Shown here: piece after piece, positions 59,995 to 64,000 of the stretch
Position numbering within the stretch: position 1 is the stretch's first letter
Layout of the letters: every line of letters begins with the position of its first letter
Assembly (NCBI GenBank): GCA_965284565.1
Contig: OZ260100.1
Location: 2,232,001 to 2,296,000, forward strand
Reading direction: 5' to 3'
Source: BRH-c54 sp965284565
GTDB taxonomy: Bacteria; Bacteroidota; Bacteroidia; Flavobacteriales_E; Vicingaceae
Length of the DNA stretch: 64,000 nucleotides
Made by a program: the position numbers and the translations under genes
The notes under the pieces: generated by a model
Seen by the model: only the letters and a program-made list of their open reading frames with translations
Told to the model about the DNA's origin: nothing
The model's database searches: none

Positions 59995-61749
59995 TCAAAC
60001 TACCTCTTCAAACTGGTAGCTGTAGAGCTTTTTGTAGTAGCCGTCTTTTTGTAACAGCTCATGGTGGGTACCTTCTTCTACTACTTTGCCTTTGTCTATT
60101 ACTAAAATTTTGTCGGCATTTTGTATGGTAGATAAACGGTGAGCAACAATTATAGAAGTAGTGTTTTGGGTAAGCACTTCGGTAGCGTGTTTTATCAATG
60201 CTTCAGATTCACTGTCTATAGAAGAGGTAGCTTCATCTAAAATTAATATTTGAGGTTCGTGTACATACGCTCGTATAAACGAAATTAATTGTCGTTGCCC
60301 GGAAGAGAGTAATGCACCACGTTCTTTTACATTGTAATGATAACCACCAGGAAGTCTGGAAATAAAATCGTGTGCTCCAATTTTTTTGGCAGCATCAATT
60401 ACTTGCTCTTCAGTTATGTCATCACTGTAAAGCGTAATGTTGTTTAAAATAGAATCTGAAAACAAGAAAACATCTTGCAATACCACTGCCATAGATTTTC
60501 TGAGGTGGTTGAGTTCTATATCGTTTATATTAATATTATCAATGTAAATGTTGCCTTTGTTTATTTCGTAATACCTGCCTAATAAATTGATAATAGACGA
60601 TTTTCCTGCTCCTGTCGCTCCAACCAATGCCAACGATTGTCCTTTGTTAATGGTGAAAGAAATGTCTTTTAGTACCCATTCTTCATTGTTGTAGGCAAAC
60701 CACACATTTTCAAAACGGATGTTGCCTTTTAATTCTTTAAAAGTTTGTGTTCCTTTATTACTAATGGAATCTTCGGTATCTAACACTTTAAAAACCCTTT
60801 CGGAACTTACCATACCCATTTGTAAAGAATTAAAACGGTCGGCTAACTGACGAATAGGACGATACAACATGTAAATAAAAAAAGTGAAGGCGAAAATTTC
60901 TCCCGGCTCGGCAACTTCTAAAGAAACCTCTTTAAAACCATACCACACCAACAAGGCAACAGAAAGAGCAGATAAAATTTCTACCAAGGGAAAGAAAATG
61001 GAATACGCCCAAACACTTTTAATGTGCGCATTTCGGTGTTTTTTATTGATGTCGGCAAAAAGCTCGCTTTCAATTTTTTCTCTGTTAAAAATTTGTACAA
61101 TAGACATGCCTGTAATATGCTCCTGTACAAAGGTATTTAGTATAGAGACTTGGTTTCTTACTTCCTGAAAAGCATCTTTAATGGCACGTTTAAACATGTT
61201 GGTTCCAATTAGTAAAATAGGGATGGGAACAAGCGTAATAAGGGCTAAATCCCAATTGATAACGAACATACAAATAACCGCAGAGATGATTTTAAGTAAA
61301 TCGCCAAGAATTACTAAAATTCCTGCAGAAAACATTTCGGCAACAGTTTCAATATCAGAAACGGTACGGGTTACTAATCTACCTATCGGGGTTTGATCGA
61401 AATACTTGGATTTAAAATCAACAACATGCTTAAAAACTTCATTTCTAATGTCTTTAATAATGTTCTGACCAACCAAATTGCCATAATAAGTAAATACATA
61501 TTGCAAAATGGTTTCTAAAATTAAGATACCAATTAACCACATAGTAATATTAAATAAGCCTAACTCGTCTTTAGTTTCAATGTTTTTATTTACAGCAACC
61601 TGTATTAATAACGGACGAGCAACAGAAACCACAGCCAGTACAATACTTAAAAAAGCAGTAAGGTAAAACATGCCCTTATAAGGAGCAACATATCGCATTA
61701 CCCGATTAAAAAGTTTGAAATCAAATGCTTTTCCTGATACGCTTTCCAT
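59995..61749 (-). CDS. ABC exporter, fused permease and ATPase (MsbA/MDR type)
   Basis: A 584-residue half-transporter: six-helix ABC membrane domain (about 20-310; with FDQTPIGRLVTRTVSDIETV) and ATPase domain (about 340-580) with Walker A LVGATGAGKSS, Q-loop VLQDVFLFS, signature LLSSGQRQL (LSSGQ in place of LSGGQ), Walker B ILILDEATSSID and H-loop IVAHRLS. It acts as a homodimer or with a partner to export lipids or drugs. No partner gene is adjacent, so a homodimer is likely. The substrate is not known. Confidence 0.93.
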   Translation of the reverse strand: MESVSGKAFDFKLFNRVMRYVAPYKGMFYLTAFLSIVLAVVSVARPLLIQVAVNKNIETKDELGLFNITMWLIGILILETILQYVFTYYGNLVGQNIIKDIRNEVFKHVVDFKSKYFDQTPIGRLVTRTVSDIETVAEMFSAGILVILGDLLKIISAVICMFVINWDLALITLVPIPILLIGTNMFKRAIKDAFQEVRNQVSILNTFVQEHITGMSIVQIFNREKIESELFADINKKHRNAHIKSVWAYSIFFPLVEILSALSVALLVWYGFKEVSLEVAEPGEIFAFTFFIYMLYRPIRQLADRFNSLQMGMVSSERVFKVLDTEDSISNKGTQTFKELKGNIRFENVWFAYNNEEWVLKDISFTINKGQSLALVGATGAGKSSIINLLGRYYEINKGNIYIDNININDIELNHLRKSMAVVLQDVFLFSDSILNNITLYSDDITEEQVIDAAKKIGAHDFISRLPGGYHYNVKERGALLSSGQRQLISFIRAYVHEPQILILDEATSSIDSESEALIKHATEVLTQNTTSIIVAHRLSTIQNADKILVIDKGKVVEEGTHHELLQKDGYYKKLYSYQFEEVV

Positions 61750-61836
61750 AGTTAGTTTAGTAGTTTATAGTTTATAAGGTTAAAGTTAATAGTTATTAGT
61801 TGTTGGTTTACAGTTAAAATTTCTAATTTCTAATTT
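61750..61836. other. Short gap with AT micro-repeats
   Basis: Between the ABC exporter and truA lies a run of near-repeats such as AGTTTAGTAGTTTATAGTTTATAA, here read as AGTTTA units (from about 61753), GTTAATAGTTATTAGTTG and TTTCTAATTTCTAATTTTC. Similar AT micro-repeats occur at 3051-3079, 14941-14972 and 31347-31370. Confidence 0.4.
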
Positions 61837-62577
61837 TCAATTTAAGAAAGGATATCCAATTTTAGTTAAAAATAAGCCGTGGGCGGGAACAGATTTTCCG
61901 GCATTACTTCTGTTTTTTGAAGCAATGATTTCGGTTAGTTCTTCCACCTTAATTTTTTGCTGACCAACATCCAGCAGTGTTCCTACAATTGCTCTCACCA
62001 TATTTCTTAAAAATCTGTTGGCAGTTATGGTAAATATAAGTTGTTCGTTATGGCTTTTCCAATACGCCTCAGTAATATGGCACATATTGGTAAACGTATC
62101 GGTTTTACTTTTGCTGAAACAAGAAAAATCAGTTTCCTGAATAAGCAATTCGGCCGCCTCATTCATTTTTTCAACATCCAATTTATATGGGAAATAATGA
62201 GCCAACTCGGTTGTAAAAGGGTTTTTAGTGGTTGTAATTCGGTATTCGTAAGTTCGGTAGGTAGCACTAAATCGAGCATGATCATCTTCTTTCACCTCAA
62301 AAATTTGCTTACATGCAATGTCTGTTGGTAAAAAGCTGTTTAGCTTAAATAGTAGTTGAGCAGCATCAATAGATTGGTTGCTATCAAAATGAGCAAAAAG
62401 TTGTTCTGCATGTACGCCTGTATCTGTTCTTCCTGCTCCGGTAATCATAATTTCTTCTTGCAATAAAGTGCTTAGTGCTTTGTTTATTTCTTCCTGTACA
62501 CTGTGAGCATTTTGCTGAATTTGCCAACCGTGATAGTTGGTGCCTTTGTAAGCGAGTTCAACAAAATATCTTGCCAT
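61837..62577 (-). CDS. truA: tRNA pseudouridine(38-40) synthase
   Basis: A cytoplasmic enzyme of 246 residues that makes pseudouridine at positions 38-40 of the tRNA anticodon arm. The catalytic Asp lies in GAGRTDTGVHAEQLFAHFD; the opening RYFVELAYKGTNYHGWQIQQ and RNMVRAIVGTLLDVG are family signatures. The start was set at ATG 62577 (MARYFVELAY); an in-frame ATG at 62604 falls inside the -7 box TACTTTTG (62602-62609) and is rejected. It ends 87 nt before the ABC exporter start and may share its transcript. Confidence 0.94.
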   Translation of the reverse strand: MARYFVELAYKGTNYHGWQIQQNAHSVQEEINKALSTLLQEEIMITGAGRTDTGVHAEQLFAHFDSNQSIDAAQLLFKLNSFLPTDIACKQIFEVKEDDHARFSATYRTYEYRITTTKNPFTTELAHYFPYKLDVEKMNEAAELLIQETDFSCFSKSKTDTFTNMCHITEAYWKSHNEQLIFTITANRFLRNMVRAIVGTLLDVGQQKIKVEELTEIIASKNRSNAGKSVPAHGLFLTKIGYPFLN

Positions 62578-62601
62578 GGTAAATTGGGTTAAAAATTTCT
62601 G

Positions 62602-62609
62602 CAAAAGTA
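62602..62609 (-). promoter_or_regulatory. -7 promoter box of truA
   Basis: TACTTTTG on the minus strand, 24 nt upstream of ATG 62577; it decides the truA start. Confidence 0.45.
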
Positions 62610-62705
62610 AGCAATAGTTAGATAAATAGTTGAGGTGGTTTAGGTGTTCAATTTGTTAATAGTTCTGAAAAGGTACTAATCGAATGTTATTTCTAATTTT
62701 TTTCA

Positions 62706-62750
62706 CATATTGAGGTACGAAACTTAGTAAAATGAAGCTAGAGACATCTT
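62706..62750. repeat. Single copy of the extragenic repeat seen at 36383-36565
   Basis: CATATTGA (62706-62713) followed by a 34-bp segment (62717-62750) that matches the reverse complement of 36499-36532 at 30 of 34 bases. In the other copy about 16 extra bases separate these two parts. It lies in the 235-bp gap between truA and the DASS transporter. Confidence 0.6.
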
Positions 62751-62812
62751 CTTAGTCAATAGATAAAATAAAACACCTCAAACTTCAAACATCAAACCTG
62801 AAAATTTTATAC

Positions 62813-62820
62813 TATTTTTG
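62813..62820 (+). promoter_or_regulatory. -7 promoter box of the DASS transporter gene
   Basis: TATTTTTG fits TAnnTTTG and ends 19 nt before the start codon at 62840. Confidence 0.4.
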
Positions 62821-62839
62821 GAAACCTATTATTAATTAA

Positions 62840-64000
62840 ATGAAATCGGTTTCTAAAAAATGGATGTATTTTTTACTGGCAATACTGTTGGCAGTAATTG
62901 GCTATTGGATAGTACCTTCAGAAGCAAATCCTAAAGCACCCATCATGGCGGCAATCGTTATTGTTATGGCTGTCTGCTGGATTTTTGAAGTCTTACCTAT
63001 TGCTGTTACTTCCTTATTTCCTATGTTTTTATTTCCGCTTTTTGGTATTTTAGATGCCAAAGACACTGCCGTATTTTATGGTAAAGAAATTATTTTTCTG
63101 TTTCTCGGTGGGTTAATGTTGGCTCAAGGTATTCAGCAATCTAACCTGCATCAGCGATTAGCATTGAAAATTGTTAGCATTATTGGCAGTAAACCTGCTG
63201 ATCTTATTTTAGGATTTATGATAACCACCGCTTTTTTAAGTATGTGGATATCCAACACCGCTACAGTAATGGTAATGATGCCTATAGGCATTTCTATTAT
63301 TGAAGAATTAAAAACGGGTATCACTAACGAAAACAAAAAACTGATTAGTCGATTTGCTGTTGCGTTAATGTTGTGTATTGCTTATGCAGCCGATATTGGC
63401 GGAATGGCAACCGTTATTGGTACCATGCCCAACATGATATTTATAGAAATGTACCAAACTATTTTTCCTGATAAAGCAGCAATTGGTTTTACGCAATGGA
63501 TGATGATGGGCTTGCCAATTGCGATTACTTTTATCATTACAGGTTGGTTATTACTGACCAAAATAATTTACAGAATGCCGAAAAACAATCTGTTAAAAAG
63601 TAATGATGTAGTTAAAAGTCAGTTGCATGGATTAGGAAAAATTACTAGAGATGAAGCTTTATCGGGATTGGTATTTTTTATGGCTGCGGTTTTATGGATA
63701 ACAGGTTCGGATTTACGCTTATCTGAAACCATTACTATACAAGGTTGGCGAACTGTTTTTGGTTTAGAAATGACAACTGATGCTACCATAGCTATTGCTG
63801 CTGCCACTTTATTGTTTCTAATTCCTTCAAAACAAAGACAAGGAGAAATGTTGTTAAAATGGAGTCATGTACATAGCTTACCTTGGGGCGTTTTGTTGCT
63901 TTTTGGTGGAGGTTTTGCTATTGCAGGCGGTTTTTCGTCATCAGGTTTATCGGATGTAGTAGGGAATCTTTTTGCACAAATGACTTTTTCCTCTCCGCTA
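62840..64000 (+). CDS. SLC13/DASS family anion transporter, N-terminal part
   Basis: The gene starts at ATG 62840 (MKSVSKKWMYFLLAILLAVI) and runs off the window after 387 codons with no stop. It is a multi-pass membrane protein of the divalent anion:sodium symporter family. The family motif SxxxSNTATVMVMMPIG appears as SMWISNTATVMVMMPIG, and the opening helices (IFEVLPIAVTSLFPMFLFPL; FLFLGGLMLAQGIQQS) and DIGGMATVIGTMPN fit. Family members take up sulfate or C4-dicarboxylates with Na+. The exact substrate cannot be read. About 90-100 C-terminal residues are missing. Confidence 0.9.
   Translation, partial: MKSVSKKWMYFLLAILLAVIGYWIVPSEANPKAPIMAAIVIVMAVCWIFEVLPIAVTSLFPMFLFPLFGILDAKDTAVFYGKEIIFLFLGGLMLAQGIQQSNLHQRLALKIVSIIGSKPADLILGFMITTAFLSMWISNTATVMVMMPIGISIIEELKTGITNENKKLISRFAVALMLCIAYAADIGGMATVIGTMPNMIFIEMYQTIFPDKAAIGFTQWMMMGLPIAITFIITGWLLLTKIIYRMPKNNLLKSNDVVKSQLHGLGKITRDEALSGLVFFMAAVLWITGSDLRLSETITIQGWRTVFGLEMTTDATIAIAAATLLFLIPSKQRQGEMLLKWSHVHSLPWGVLLLFGGGFAIAGGFSSSGLSDVVGNLFAQMTFSSPL

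Overview
The window reads as a chromosomal stretch of an AT-rich Bacteroidota genome, most likely Flavobacteriales. Evidence: gldD of the gliding/type IX secretion machinery; four proteins with type IX C-terminal sorting tails; start codons preceded by A/T-rich sequence without Shine-Dalgarno motifs; and many upstream regions carrying the Bacteroidota -7 box TAnnTTTG. I see no rRNA, tRNA, CRISPR array, prophage or intact insertion sequence. This is a core chromosome with one probable defence island and several small extragenic repeats.

Layout. 1-2022 (minus): a hemerythrin-domain gene cut by the window edge, a small protein and a group III truncated haemoglobin form an operon, followed by a lipoprotein gene. 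2207-5200: panB, an ABC-F ATPase and a Spy/CpxP-like protein. 5356-6066: a Cys-rich Crp/Fnr regulator. 6071-12129 (minus): a six-gene operon for a MacAB-TolC-type efflux pump with two different permeases, ending in a DUF493 gene. 12492-17892 (plus): a YfhO membrane protein, a secreted subtilisin and a small basic protein. 17964-19805: a PLP enzyme. 19988-23699: a two-gene restriction-modification-like module (Eco57I-type methylase plus PD-(D/E)XK nuclease). 23923-31341: lytic transglycosylase, propeller-SpoIIE phosphatase, a type IX cargo protein and gldD. 31382-36283: dapF, arfB, a two-component system, fabD and small genes.

36582-47612 (all minus) is a denitrification and nitrosative-stress cluster. 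It holds nirK (with fused cytochrome c), nirV and SCO; norC-norB-norQ-norD followed by two oxidase-type subunits; and an operon of ric (di-iron repair protein), an Rrf2/NsrR-like regulator, a cytochrome c and a second Crp/Fnr regulator. NirK reduces nitrite to NO, NorBC reduces NO to N2O, and RIC repairs Fe-S damage. No nitrate or N2O reductase is in the window. The nirK and norC promoters share an unusually regular layout: a TAnnTTTG box, an FNR-like box 33-34 bp upstream, and a second FNR-like box exactly 44 bp beyond that. norC and ric also share a 20-bp near-identical palindrome, AAAAGACCTWWATATCTTTT, a good candidate operator for the Rrf2 protein.

47750-56391: two more type IX cargo proteins, a helical protein of unknown function, a DPP-IV-type peptidase, a POT peptide transporter and a thioredoxin-like protein. 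56608-58318: an oxidative-stress set (superoxide dismutase, 2-Cys peroxiredoxin, Fur/PerR regulator) with a 19-bp perfect palindrome over the PerR promoter. 58796-64000: a DUF4236 protein, an MsbA-like ABC exporter, truA and an SLC13/DASS transporter cut by the window edge.

All functions are inferred by reading the sequence and from knowledge of the families; no database search was run.
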